Assembly (NCBI GenBank): GCA_023014335.1
Contig: JAECYW010000014.1
Coordinates: 372,001-436,000, forward strand
Direction of reading: 5' to 3'
DNA from: Galerina marginata
Lineage: Eukaryota > Basidiomycota > Agaricomycetes > Agaricales > Galerinaceae
DNA: 64,000 nt
Shown: positions 35,379 through 46,825 of the stretch, piece after piece
How positions within the stretch are numbered: the stretch's first letter is position 1
Layout of the letters: every line of letters starts with the position of its first letter
The notes under the pieces: generated by a model
What the model was told of the DNA's origin: nothing
Database searches by the model: none
Seen by the model: only the letters and a program-made list of their open reading frames with translations
Made by a program: the position numbers and the translations under genes

Positions 35379-35990
35379 TAATACGATTCCAATTGCTGTC
35401 TACTGCTGGTTGGATGCTAGCTACGTGCCAGAGGAACATTTACTACGGACTAAATAGCACCTTCGTGTTTTCTCGGACCATAGGACATTGATAAAGCAAA
35501 AAGAGAAAGACAATCACTCTCCTTCTCTTGTGTAATTAATATTTGGATGTAATTTTACTTTCGGACACAAGTTGCGGTCTCTTAGTGGCAAGTGATTGGC
35601 GCAGTGATGAGGTATAACACATAATGCCCAAGTTGCAGTAAATAAAGTTTCTAAGATGGCCTTTAAGGCTTACACAGTGTTACTTAGAGGGAGGAAAGTA
35701 GCCGTTTGGACTGCTAAATTTGGGGTCGGGAATGTCGTTATGTAAGCCGCTAGTGGCGACCATTTAGCATTGACCACCATCCTCCAGCCCTTGGATTATC
35801 CTCCTTTGCCATCGTCGCCGCCGGCGAACGGCTCCACTAACCAAAGACGATTGTATTGCAGGTCGAAATCTCAAATAACACCAACGTTCTTTTCCTTGAC
35901 CGAAGCAGGGACTTCAATTCAACGACGCTGCCTCGTGCCCAGCTGGCACCTGCTTTACACTCTTTTTCGCCTTTTCAATAGCTTTCAGCC
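35379..35990. other. Intergenic, no gene seen
   Basis: 3' region of the secreted-protein gene and promoter region of the SH3/RA gene; the last 50 bp are pyrimidine-rich before the ATG at 35991. Confidence 0.5.
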
Positions 35991-38900
35991 ATGAATACCG
36001 AGCCGAGGAGGCCTCAGAGGCAGGACACTTTTGACCTGAGGGACCAAATCCACGCAGACGACGGCCAGCACCTCCAATCGCACGCAGAGGCCACTATGAA
36101 CTACGGAACAGACGACGAAGAGCATTCGGTGCTCGAGGACGACTCGGAGAACGATGACGCGGACGCGGATGCATTTGAAGACGACGTCTCCTCGACGCTC
36201 TCGATCCCGAACGAGTCCATTGACTTTGATATGGTTTATGCTTTGCATAGTTTTGCGGCAACGGTTGAGGGGCAGGCGAATGTCGTCAAAGGAGACAGCT
36301 TGTACCTCATGGACGACAGTAACAGCTACTGGTGGCTTGTGCGGGTCCTCAAGACGCAGGAGGTAGGGTATATTCCTGCAGAGAACATCGAGACGCCGTT
36401 TGAGCGTCTTGCACGGCTAAACAAACATCGTAACGTTGATGCAAGTATTTTATATCATGTTATTGTAATCTATCTAATATAATACGTCTACAGCTTGCGC
36501 TTGCTACGGAGATCGAACAAGCAGAGAGTTCACGGGCGGCGCAAGATCGCGCCCGCAACAACGTCGCATTCCGCGCAGTCTCGACTTCACCAGTTCCAAA
36601 CCGTGCAGAGGCAGACTCGAGCAGAAACACCAACAGGCGCAGCGTGCACTTCAACTCTGTGCGCTCGCAGCACCGCTACGTGCCGGCGTTGAGAGACGGA
36701 GAAGTGGAGGACGAGGACGAGGAGTGGGACACCGACGGGTTCGAGGATGAGGACATGGACCTTGCGAATGAGCAGATGTACATGCAGAGTATGGACGAGG
36801 ACGACCTGGTGGATGTTGATGATGGGATGCAGTGGGACGACACGGTTACTGAGGAGATGCAAAATAGGGCAGCACCGATTCCCGATGCGTTGCAGCCTGG
36901 GTCGCTTCGCGAATATCAGGAGCAGCAGAGACTTCGCTCACTGCAGCAAGAGCAGTTGCAACAACACGAAGAGCAGGTTCGGCAACAGCAGCAGCAGTTA
37001 CAACAACAGCAACAGCAACAAGCATTGGCGCAACAGCAGGCTACCCAAGCTGCTCAGGCTCAGCAGCAACAGCTGGCCCCGCAAATTCAACAGCCACTGC
37101 AGCCTGTTCGTCCTGCGGGCTCACGCGAGAGGACGGCGCAGGATGCGCCCACCGCCGCCCAGGCGCCGCGACGCATTGACCCTGCGGAGGTGACAGAGAC
37201 ACGGAAGATGACGGTAACGCCCACTATCGCACGGGAATACGATCAGCAACCACAACAGGCACAACAGCAGGCACAACAACCGTATCTGCCGAGCATCGTT
37301 ATAGAGGAGGGGCGGGCGAAGCGGATGCGTGAAGATGACATGTCGTCTGACGAGTCGGCGAAGAAGAAGACACGGGGCAAGGAGAAGATGGCGGCTCCTG
37401 TGAGCTCGGCAACGTATAACAAGACTCAGCCGGCCAAGTTACGCAAGGAGCCTTCGTCCTCCTCGAAGGCGGATACGACTGATGACGAGGGCAAGGACAA
37501 GAAGAAGAAAGGTTCCGTGTTTGGTGATCTGTTTAAGAGGAACAAGAAGGACAAAACAAAGGATAAAAGCCCGTCTATTGCGTCAGTGGAAAGCAGCGAA
37601 AACATTGGTCGCGAATCGGAGGAGTCGAGTCGGTCTGGACACCGACCGTCCCCACCTGCGGACGGAGCTATATCTCCTACAACAACGACGGCACAACAGC
37701 AACAACAGGCCATTAGTCTAAGAAATGCTGTTACAGACATACGGGCGCCTGCACCTGTGGCCGCCCAGCCAGCCAACGCTCCGTCTACGCCTGAGCGATC
37801 CACCACCCCACAGGTATCTGAACATGCCAACCAGCTCAGGCAGCGAGACCAACAGCACATGACCCTGTACAAGGAATACCTCAACCGTTCGCCCTCCTCT
37901 CCGCCTGAGGCGCAACCTTCGTATGGATTACAATCTGCCTCGGCTGTCATGCTCAGCTCACCATTATCCAGCTCGCTGGGCCCGCCAGCCGCACGGCCCC
38001 GACCTGGGTCGCTGATCCTCACCAGTCCATCGTCTAATGACGGCCAGGCGAACCTGAGTGTCATCCGTGTGTTTGCAGGTAAAAACCTGCAGACGGAGGC
38101 GACCTTCAAGACAGTCCTCCTCAACCCCTCCACGACCGCATCTGACCTCGTCCGCCAGGCCATCCAGCGTTTCCGGCTTCCGACCGCGGAGGACGAGAGC
38201 CAGTATTACCTCACTGTCAAGCAGGTGGAGGGCGGAAGTTCCTCGGTGTTGCAGCCCAATGAGAACCCGCTGGTCGTGTTTGATACCCTAGTGACAGAGA
38301 CGATGGAGCTGCCCAAGGTGAAGCGAAGCAGTGTCGGCAGCATCAGCTCGGTGTCGAGTAATTTATCGATGCACCCTGCGATCAAGAAACTGTCGATGAA
38401 CGATTTCACGGACGATTCGGCTGTCAAGTTTTATCTGAACAGGCGGGGCGACGGTTTGAGTCTGGACGGCGGCAGCAGCGAGAATGGGCACGAAGGAGAT
38501 GATACGCTCATTGCAGATACCTCATACTCAGAGTCGGTGGAGATGGCGGGTGCAGCGAATGCCAACGGCATTGGCAAATCGCAATTCCTCTCCGTGTCCA
38601 CTGCTGGTGCCAATGTCACGCCAGAGCGTTTCAGCTCGCCCTCTGTGCGGTTCGCCATGCAGCTCGTCATCTACGCTGAGGACCTGCCGGACGACATGCA
38701 GTTCCACCCGCAGACGGAAGCGATCGTGTTCAAGAATACGCTTCCGGACCCGCATACGCCTATCGTGGTGTCGCCAAATCTGAGGCGGAAGATCTTCATG
38801 TTCCCGAAGAATGTGACGGTGGCTGAGGTGACTGAGATCAGCCTGGAAAGGTTTGGCATACAGGATGGGGTTATTGATGGTGGCGATGAGGTGGAGGATA

Positions 38901-40504
38901 AGACGACGAAGAGGAGGAGTGGGGTTCGGGTGAGGTACGGGTTGATGGTCAGCATTGATGGGCATGGTATGTTCGTTTTTGGCGGTGCGGTAATTGGTTT
39001 ACTCATCTTTTATGATTTTGCAGAAAGGGAACTGCCGCCGTCGAGCAAGATTGTCGACGCTTTTCCAAGGCCACCACAGTACAGAGGACCTGATAGACAG
39101 CCAGCCATTAACAAGCGCCGTTCGCTTGACTCGTCCCATCTTTTAGGCACACTGGAGGATATCCGTTTGGACGACCCAGTATTTGTCCTTCGTCGCGCCA
39201 CGTCCTACAGGAACTCGACTTCCAGGAAACGCTTCTCAGCTCCCTTGGATGAAATTGCACTGCAGCACCTGCACCGCGAGTCGAGCTCGAGCTTCAACTC
39301 GGACCCTCAGAGCCCCGTGGATGAGCATAGCAGTGCCACTGGCAACAAGCTCAAGCAACCGTCCAGGCAGGAGATCATTGCTGCCCAGCGAGCTGCTACC
39401 CGTGCGACGCAAAGAGCGATCGTCTCTGCGTCTACCAACTCCGTGCGTGGAATGGACGTGCTCCTGCCTGGCAATGCGGTTTTGCGCAGCTCTCGATACG
39501 ACGTTGGAGATCGGATGCGGTATTCCTATGTTGAGCCTGACGGCGAGACGACGTACGATGTCAGCGATATCATCGAGGAGGAATGGAGGGAAATAAACAA
39601 TAACAAGACTGACCTGTTGGAAGGTGTCTTTATCAAAAACAAAGACGGAATTGGAGAGAAGTTGGACAGGGTGCTGAACAAGATTCGGAAGGGCAAGGGC
39701 AAGCAGAGGGATTATTCGCTGGAGTCGGCGGATGCGAATAGGGATAGTTTGGTGCCATCTACGCTTTCTGCGTCCGAATACTCTGCTTCGGCTGATGAAG
39801 GAGAGGGCGAGGTGCAAGACAAGCGGTCCGTTACGCCTGGCTCTGCGGCGATTACCTCCAGGTCCGTGGTCGAGAAAGATGATGATGTTGTCGACCCATC
39901 TTTCAATTCGAATGCGAGAGCTACACCGGTTGCCAACATCGTTCCAGAGGAGAGGTCTGCCAGCCGTCCTGGAACTACTACTCCTACCGGTGGCAATAAC
40001 AGGACGAACCCGTCGCCTGCACCTGCTGTGGGCAGTCGGAGGAACCCATCCATTGCCTCGGTCATCTCTGATTACTCTGACCGTGGCCGTGGCACGCCTG
40101 ATCGTGAACGCGGTACGCCTCCTACGCCGTCCAGCCTTTCTCGTGTGGACGAGAAGGCCCGTAGCTCCCCGAAGACCCAGCAGAAGCGCAAGATGGTTAT
40201 GCCGAAAGACGACTTTGGTCTCTCGCAGATGATGGCGATCATCGAATACAAGGCGTCAGCATCTGTGCCCAAGAAGCTGAAGGAGCCTATGCATCCGGTG
40301 GACGAGCTGTTATTTGGGGCTCCTTTGGACTTGGAGGGGCTGCACCCGCTTGTGCGTGAGATTTATGCACCTGGATTTAAGCAACTTGAGGAGATGGATA
40401 AGGTTCGTACTTCTCGAGTGTCTTTTGAGGGTATCCTTCTGACCTCTTTTTTTCTCTAGGTTCTCGACGGTTACATTGGGAGGTCGGTGGTTGGTGCTTT
40501 CTAA
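35991..40504 (+). CDS. SH3 and Ras-association domain protein, Bud14/Tea4-like polarity factor
   Basis: Four exons, 35991-36440, 36494-38966, 39024-40402, 40460-40504; 4,347 nt, 1,448 residues. The first intron has a GC donor (gcaagt) and is needed to join NKHRNVD to LALATEIEQ. An SH3 domain lies at about 79-148 (YALHSFAATVEGQANVVKGD, NSYWWLVRV, GYIPAENIETP) followed by ERLARLNKHRN, the conserved tail seen in Bud14/Tea4-type fungal polarity proteins. A Gln-rich tract spans about 299-350, and a Ras-association-like ubiquitin fold 668-755 (LSVIRVFAGKNLQ to PLVVFDTLV). Long disordered Ser/Pro/Thr-rich stretches link a conserved C-terminus (FGLSQMMAIIEYK, EIYAPGFKQLEEMDK). Homologues act at cell tips with the polarity and PP1 machinery; that role here is inferred. 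The 57-nt intron at 38967 has no stop and could be retained. Confidence 0.85.
36441..36493 (+). other. GC-AG intron
   Basis: Donor gcaagt, acceptor ctacag. No GT donor nearby keeps the frame across the junction that conserved sequence demands on both sides. Confidence 0.75.
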
Positions 40505-41125
40505 GATCTAATTTCTCATTCTTTGATACTTGATAAATCGTCGCTCACTTTCTCGCAGTTCTTTCTTGTTTGTGCTTTGTAAAGAATATTTATTGTACTG
40601 AATGACCTGAGCTGTGGACCTTTCTTTCTTGACCACTTATAATCATTGGATACCCTCTTTTGCTTTACCATGATCACCTCAAATCAGCGTCCATGCTGTA
40701 TGGCAAGCGACTAGACATTGAGGATACTGATAAACAGTTTGATCACACAAATCGTGTCGTCTTCCCGTAACCGTCAAAGAAACACATTTATGCCATACAG
40801 TATGTATCTCACAAAGGCAGAAACTGGGCCTAACTGTTGAAAGTTGACGAGTAAGGCGTGCAATATAAAAGCATCAAAATAAAGCAACCAGCAGTCTTTA
40901 TTATACGGCCCAACCAAATCGCTGCAAGGGTTGTTGTATCTCGTTTTTTGAACCCTGGAGCGATAGATGCTCAGGAGATTGGAAACCCTTGCGGTCTCTT
41001 CGACAAAGTCTCTAATTATTCGAATTTATACAGTGCACTCAGGCTGCTTCTTCTTTTTCTGCAACAGTGCAATCAAAGGCGACAGAGGGATCTAACCTCA
41101 CGCTGCTCAAAGTCAATATCGTGAA
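40505..41125. other. Convergent 3' region
   Basis: Lies between the stop codons of the plus-strand SH3/RA gene and the minus-strand P-loop gene. AT-rich; no gene supported. Confidence 0.55.
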
Positions 41126-44100
41126 TCACCCATTAATAATAACACCTTCCATGTCCTTGTCATCACCCTCGCCCTCGCCCTCGTCATCTTCCTCGTCATC
41201 TTCCTCATCCTCATCCTCATCCTCATGCCCGTCCTCATCATCCCCAGCACCTCGCACTCCCCCCGCACCAACATCATCTCCCATCACACCCACACCCATG
41301 CCCACACCCAGACCCTCAGGAATCATCCTCCTTGCAGCATCTTTCCTAACCCCAACCTGCCTCTTAGAAGCCGGGTAATTATAACCACCATCAAGCAAGC
41401 TATCCCAATACCCATACCCATCCCCATCCCCGTCCCTGTCACCTTGAAATTTCCTCAACACCAGAGAGAGCAGCCTCTTGAAATACTCACTTTGCCCTTT
41501 ATCGATGACTCCGTAGGAGTCGTGCGTCAGACCGGAGATCCAGATGTCGTAGGCGGTGTATTTGTCCGAGCCAGAGTCCGAGTTGGAGTCCAAGTCCGAG
41601 CCCAAGTCCATTGTGTGTGCCAGTGGCGCAGGGAGCTCGCGTAGCGTAACACCCGCCTCTGAATCGTCAGCTTGGAGCGCAAACACCATCCGTATGACCG
41701 GGTACACCGCATCCCCCCCTCCCGAGAATAACCTCCTCTGAAACGGATCCATTGTCCCAAAAATCCCCTCCCGCACACCCTCCGTACACCCCCCGTCATC
41801 ATCAATCCTCACTTTCACAACAACCGCAGACACACACCGGGGCATCATGATCATTTGGTTTCCGAACAGTACAGGGACGAGAATATCCATCTCCCGGCGG
41901 TTGCTCGCGCAGATGACCGCTGCACCGCGGAGGAGAACGCCCCAGAGGTATTCCTGGTCCACCACGACCGAGTCGTAGACTTTGATGAAGTGGTTGAACC
42001 AGATCCGACCGCGCTTGAAGGCGTCCCCGAGCGTCTGCGCACCGCGTCCTTCGGTATACCGGGACGGCAGGTGCTTCCTAACACTAGCACGCGCAGCGTC
42101 AGAGGGCAGGAGAGCGTCGAGAAACTCCAGCACAGTGATAATCCGACCTTCTCTCCCATCATTCTCCAGCGTACAAGGCAGCCCACAGTCCGGCGCCCTC
42201 AGACCGCGCACAGCCAAAGCCCTATCCCTCGCAAGCAACAAAAGCAGCGCCGCCAGCACCTCCCCTCTCCCACCCCCATCCACCCTCGACTCCCTAACAT
42301 GCTGATAAAGCGCCTGAGCAGCATCATGCGGCGCTTTGAGGTTAAGAGACCACTTCATCGTCTCATACGCCGCCTCCGCCATAAGCGGTTCGGAGGACGA
42401 CGCGGTGACGAGCCGGGCTAGACCGGATGTAGCAGCTATACAAATGCGCATATGCCGCTCGACGAGGGCGAGCTCGGCTTCGCGGTCCTCGAGCGACCAG
42501 GGGCCATTGGCATTGGGCGGGGTGAAGTCCAGCCCGAGACGGAGAGTCAGGCAGGCTAGTGTTTCTGCGGTGGCTAGCCTGCGGCCTGGGGTTGGTCTGC
42601 GGCATAGAAGCTTTTCCTGAGCGAATTCGACGATGTTTTCCTTGACGCGTTCGGCACCGTGGTCGTACCGCGTTGCGAATCTGAAGAATCAAGGTATATC
42701 GCATATAAGTGAAAAACAAGACAATCAAGGAGATAAGCACACAGAGCCCGACCGAGATGCGCGATATAGCTCGTCGAAGCTACCTCAGCCAGGGACCAAG
42801 ACCGAGTGGAATCGACATTTCTAGCAAACTCGTCATACCCGACTTCCGTAATCGGCGGAAACGTCAACCCAGCCTTCCCGCTCCCCAAACCCAAGCCCAA
42901 AGCCAAAGCCAAAGCCAAAGAGCGCGTAGCCGCCGCCGCCTCATATTCGAACCGGAGATCCGTAGACAAGAACACCTGGAAGACAGGACACTCCCTCATC
43001 TTGTGGAACGCACGGAGCAGCTCTGAGAAACGGGTCCATCGCACACAGGGGATGGCGTCAGTTAGTGAGTGGGATTCGTCCCAGCACATGACGACGAGCG
43101 GTTCTTCAGTACAGAGCCTGTCTGGGTCGAGGAGCGATACTAGTTTGTTGGCGACGGATTTGAGGTCACCTTGGTGCTCAAAGTTCTCTGTATGCTGTAT
43201 GCTGGAGGTTGGGGTGGATTGCAAGACTCACCTATTTCGTTCCCGAGTTCGCGTGTCGCGCTTCGAGTGTCTGGCGGTTCGTCTCTGAGACGGGCGATTC
43301 TGTTGAGGTTCTTGAGAGCAAGAGGACAATACACGTTAGACGAGTTGTATTACATGACTTGAAAAAAAGCGAAAGTTTGGGTCACCTCTTGTGCCATCTC
43401 GACAACCCGGGCATAGAACGATGATCTGTATATTCCATGGCTTTCAAACGTTCCGCCTTCCGCCATCTTCAGGCGGAATGTAGATGCGAGCAAATGTATG
43501 CGCTTTTTTGCATTCTCGACTTCAAGTCCCATACCGGCTCCTCCGAGTCGTAGGGCGTCCAGTTCGGCGCTATTTTCATCGATAATCTCGGAGAGTTTTC
43601 CTCGAGTAGTAACCAAAAGTGCGTAAAGGAACACGTCGCATCGGTCTTGGAGTAGCCCGGGCCCTCGGCTATTACCACCGTGCGCGAACCAACTTCGAAC
43701 TTCCGGGTCAGCAGGTGGATATGCTGACCCAAAAGTAAAAGTAGATAACGATCAGGATTAGGTCTAGAGTATAAACCGAATTCGAAAAACGCACAATAAG
43801 GTTTGAGCGCGAGGTTGAGGGGGATGTATAAAATCCGCTTTGCAAGCTCGTCGTGGGTGCGTGATTTTCCCGTTCCTGAGGACTGGAGATGCATGATGTA
43901 CCGTGCGTAGTGGGAGCGGGTCTTCATGTTGTCTGTCAAGATGAGCTCTACGAGATCGGCGGAGGTGCCGACGAAGGGCTCGTGCCAGGAATTGAAGGTC
44001 GCTAGTTATTTAATGACGGTCGAAAGTGAGAGGGAGCTACTGGTAGTGGTTTAAATTTGGAAGAAGGGAGGGGAGACTGACCTTCTACGGTGGCTTGGTC

Positions 44101-44941
44101 AACTACGAATGCGGGATCGTCGTATTGAACACGGTAGCTGGGCGCATATGGTGGTGCACGAATGGCGTCTAGTAAGATAAGATACGGGTCGACGAGTGAG
44201 TATGAATCCTAGACTTAGTTGTAATTATAAAAAGAGCATCACGCACCAAGCGACCTAAGGGAACCATATCGCCGAGACTTGTATGCATCCAAACATTTTT
44301 TGACAAGCGCGGGGTCTTCCAAGAGGTTATAGACTTTAAAAAATCCCGACTGTAGAAGAGCCTGATTCATCTCGTGGCCGCCAGTTTTGATGACTGCACG
44401 TAGCACAAAAGTAGAGGTGACTCTGTTGTCGGCAGTGTTTAAGTCTACTTTATTAGCGGCCACATCGGATTGGATAGCCTTGTGAGTTTCCTCGTCCAAG
44501 GGATCGATAGGTTCGTCATGCGTCGTATCTTGGAAGGAAAGAGCATCTGGTGGAAGCATAGGCCCATTGACGAGGCGTACTACAGGAAATAGGACGGGCG
44601 CACGCACCCATAGATCTAAGAGAGCCATAGCGCCGAGCGTTATACGCCTCCATACATTTTTTGACAAGCCCGGTGTCTTGCAAGAAGTTAGCCTTCCGGA
44701 GTTCAACAGATCTCGCTATTATATGAGGTTCATCCATCTCGTGGCCGCTAGTTCTGATGACTGCGGGAATGACGAAGAGGAAGACGAGATCTTCGTCCCG
44801 GAGGGTGTTTAGGTTTATTTCCGCGGCGCTGATATTAGATAGGATAGCTTGGTGAGTTTCCTCGTCTAGCTCTAAGGGCTCGATGGGACCGTCATGGGTA
44901 ACGTCCTGGGACGGAACATCTGGGGGAAGCATAGGGTCCAT
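41126..44941 (-). CDS. P-loop NTPase of unknown function, seemingly basidiomycete-restricted
   Basis: Eight exons in coding order: 44941-44608, 44528-44247, 44168-44082, 44001-43777, 43723-43386, 43310-43232, 43187-42743, 42680-41126; 3,345 nt, 1,114 residues, all in phase. Walker A is at about 275-282 (LQSSGTGKSR), followed by IPLNLAL. Near 479-489 a Walker B-like strand reads PLVVMCWDESHSL. I have seen this SSGTGKSR plus IPxNL pattern in uncharacterised, multi-copy agaricomycete proteins, some Crinkler-like, but assign no function. Exons 1 and 2 are duplicates of one another, and skipping exon 2 keeps the frame. The C-terminal 40 residues are almost purely acidic with Gly. An Ala-Leu/Gly-Leu run near 530 comes from a hexanucleotide repeat. 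Confidence 0.8.
42885..42930. repeat. ccaaag hexanucleotide repeat inside the P-loop gene
   Basis: Several ccaaag/cccaag units in a row encode alternating Ala-Leu and Gly-Leu on the minus strand. The length is a multiple of six, so unit changes would keep the frame. Confidence 0.7.
44247..44941 (-). repeat. Tandem duplication of an N-terminal exon
   Basis: The segment starting MLPPDVPSQDVTHDGPIEPL (from 44932) and that starting MLPPDALSFQDTTHDEPIDP (from 44559) share the same layout: DEETH, LNT, a V-I-T/TSGHEM motif, LVKKCxxAY, RRYGSLRS and a gtgcgt donor. Protein identity is perhaps half. Both segments end with the same phase. Confidence 0.85.
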
Positions 44942-45215
44942 GGGCGACGCGTATTTCGGGAAAAAGAGACGATGGGAATGAGCAAGTTGTGGTCAAAGTC
45001 TAAGACAGCGAAACTCCTATACGCGACGCGTGTCGGAGTTGACAAATCTCGTGATCCAACGCGCCGCTCCTTTGCACGTGCCACTGCTCAACCACCTCCT
45101 CGCGGCGAATTTCACAAACCTCTCTTCATCTCGCTTCATCGTCAAACCCTTAACGATCTCTCACAATCCACCTCTAAAGTCCTCTCTCCAGACTGCAGCC
45201 ACCCCAACCCCAAAA
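44942..45215. promoter_or_regulatory. Shared divergent promoter region, 274 bp
   Basis: Separates the start codons of the P-loop gene (minus) and the Pom34-like gene (plus). Pyrimidine-rich towards 45216 (cccctaaccccaaaaatg-type context). No obvious TATA box. Confidence 0.5.
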
Positions 45216-46239
45216 ATGCCGCCCAACCAACCTCAACCCAGCTCATCCTCCTCCTCATCCTTCCTCTCCACAACCGTAACAACAATCACCAACCACTTCA
45301 AGCCGCACAAAGCAGAAGCAATCCAACGCATCCGCACAAACGCGCTCTGCCTAGTCACCACTTTCATCGTCTCCTACCTCCTGCCCGGGACCGTCCCTTC
45401 GCTGCCTACAGCGCTGAGGACGCTTTTCGCGGACAACCGGTACCATGCGTGGACGACGGAGTGGGTTTGGGAGTGGGCGTGTGTTTTAGGTGTGTTTTGT
45501 GTATCAGTCGCTGCTTCTGTTCTGATGTAGTATACCTACCCGCTTTTATAGAGACGGCTCTGATCGCGTTGTTCGCGTATAACATCCTAGAAGCCATCTA
45601 CGCTATCAAATACCCCCGCGCCCCGCTACCCCACATAACATCCCCCGCAAAGACGAAAACCAACGTGCCTCCCACAGCCAGCACACCGAAACGAGCTTTC
45701 AAAATCCTCTCCCCAAACGTTCGTAATCTTTCTTTTTCACCCCAACAACCTAACCTAACCTGACCTAATCACCCTTCCTCCCTACGTATACACAGTCAAG
45801 CCCACAGCCGCAAAAACCCTTCACATTCTCACCCTCCTCCTCTCTAACCTCCGCATCCATCGCCCTACACCAATCCTCAACCACACCAGGTCCTTCAACA
45901 GGACCTTCAACAGGAACAGGCCCAGCGCCATACGCCCAATCCCCACTATCCACCCCCTCCCGCGTCGTGCACTACACCGTCCCCCCCTCATCCTCCACCA
46001 CGACCATGGCCTCATCTACATCTCCCTCAGAGTACCTCGCCACGCCCAGCCCTGTGATATCGGCGTATAGAGGGAAACACGCGGGCGTGGATGTCGGACG
46101 TCAGTTTTTCTCTCTCTCTCTCCCTCTCTTGTTGTTTCCTTCTTCTTTGTGTCGCTGATGATAATTGTTTATTAATTTAGGTGCTTTGGACGGCTCGTAC
46201 CTTCTGCGTATCAACCCCGGAGAGATTGAAGAGGATTGA
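45216..46239 (+). CDS. POM34: Pom34-like pore membrane nucleoporin
   Basis: Four exons, 45216-45489, 45531-45718, 45796-46099, 46181-46239 (introns 41, 77, 81 nt), 825 nt, 274 residues. Two hydrophobic helices lie near residues 47-66 (ALCLVTTFIVSYLLPGTV) and 85-115 (WACVLVYLPAFIETALIALF), matching the two membrane spans of Pom34. The C-terminal half has the motifs I associate with fungal Pom34: ILSPN, QPQKPFTFSPSS, PLSTPSRVVHYTVPPSS, SPVISAYRGKH and GRALDGSYLL. Pom34 anchors the nuclear pore with Pom152 and Ndc1. The ATG at 45216 is preferred because the upstream in-frame extension lacks homology and helices. The 41-nt first intron is short, but retaining it ends the frame at 45530. Confidence 0.75.
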
Positions 46240-46825
46240 GACCGGGCTGGGACTGGGGTTTGCGGTACCGGTTTGGGAATAACGATAAGGGGCTTTGGGA
46301 TAGTCAGTCGATCTGGGAACGAACAAAGAAGGAAGTGGCGACGAACGAGCTCGTCTACAAGTCGGTGGTGAGCAGCACAATGCTCAGCCACCTTGGACTC
46401 GAGTCAGCAGCAGGCGGGTCATGAGGCACGAGAACAGAGGCATTAGTCAGGGTTTGCGCGTCTGCGCTTAACTTGGTCAATGGTGTTTGTTGGCCTAATC
46501 AGGCATGCTTGATATTATATACCCACTGCTGCCCGTCCGTACTTTGTCTTTCGAGTGTTTTTGATTAACAGTTGTATATATATGAATCAATCGACGTGCA
46601 GATAGTGTTCACCAATTCACGTCCAACGAGGAAAATGAATTCAAACGTTGTATAAACGAAAGACCGCACCGCAAGACCATTGCCATCTTGGAATAAAATT
46701 CAAGAAAAAACGAACACAAGTACAAGCAATCGTGATGCGACATAACAGTACATGTACAAGTCAAGAACCCCTCCATCTCCATCGCCAACACTGTCAACTC
46801 CAACCCAATCCAACGCCAAACCAAA
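46240..46825. other. Convergent 3' region
   Basis: Lies between stop codons of the Pom34-like gene and the large ankyrin gene; no gene seen. Confidence 0.55.

Noticed and set aside
37426..38163. 245-codon minus-strand frame inside the SH3/RA gene
   Set aside because: Antisense to a well-supported coding exon; explained by codon bias on the plus strand.
41126..41240. Long tcctcatcctcatcctc tract as a simple-sequence regulatory element
   Set aside because: It is the coding sequence for the acidic C-terminus of the P-loop protein read on the other strand.
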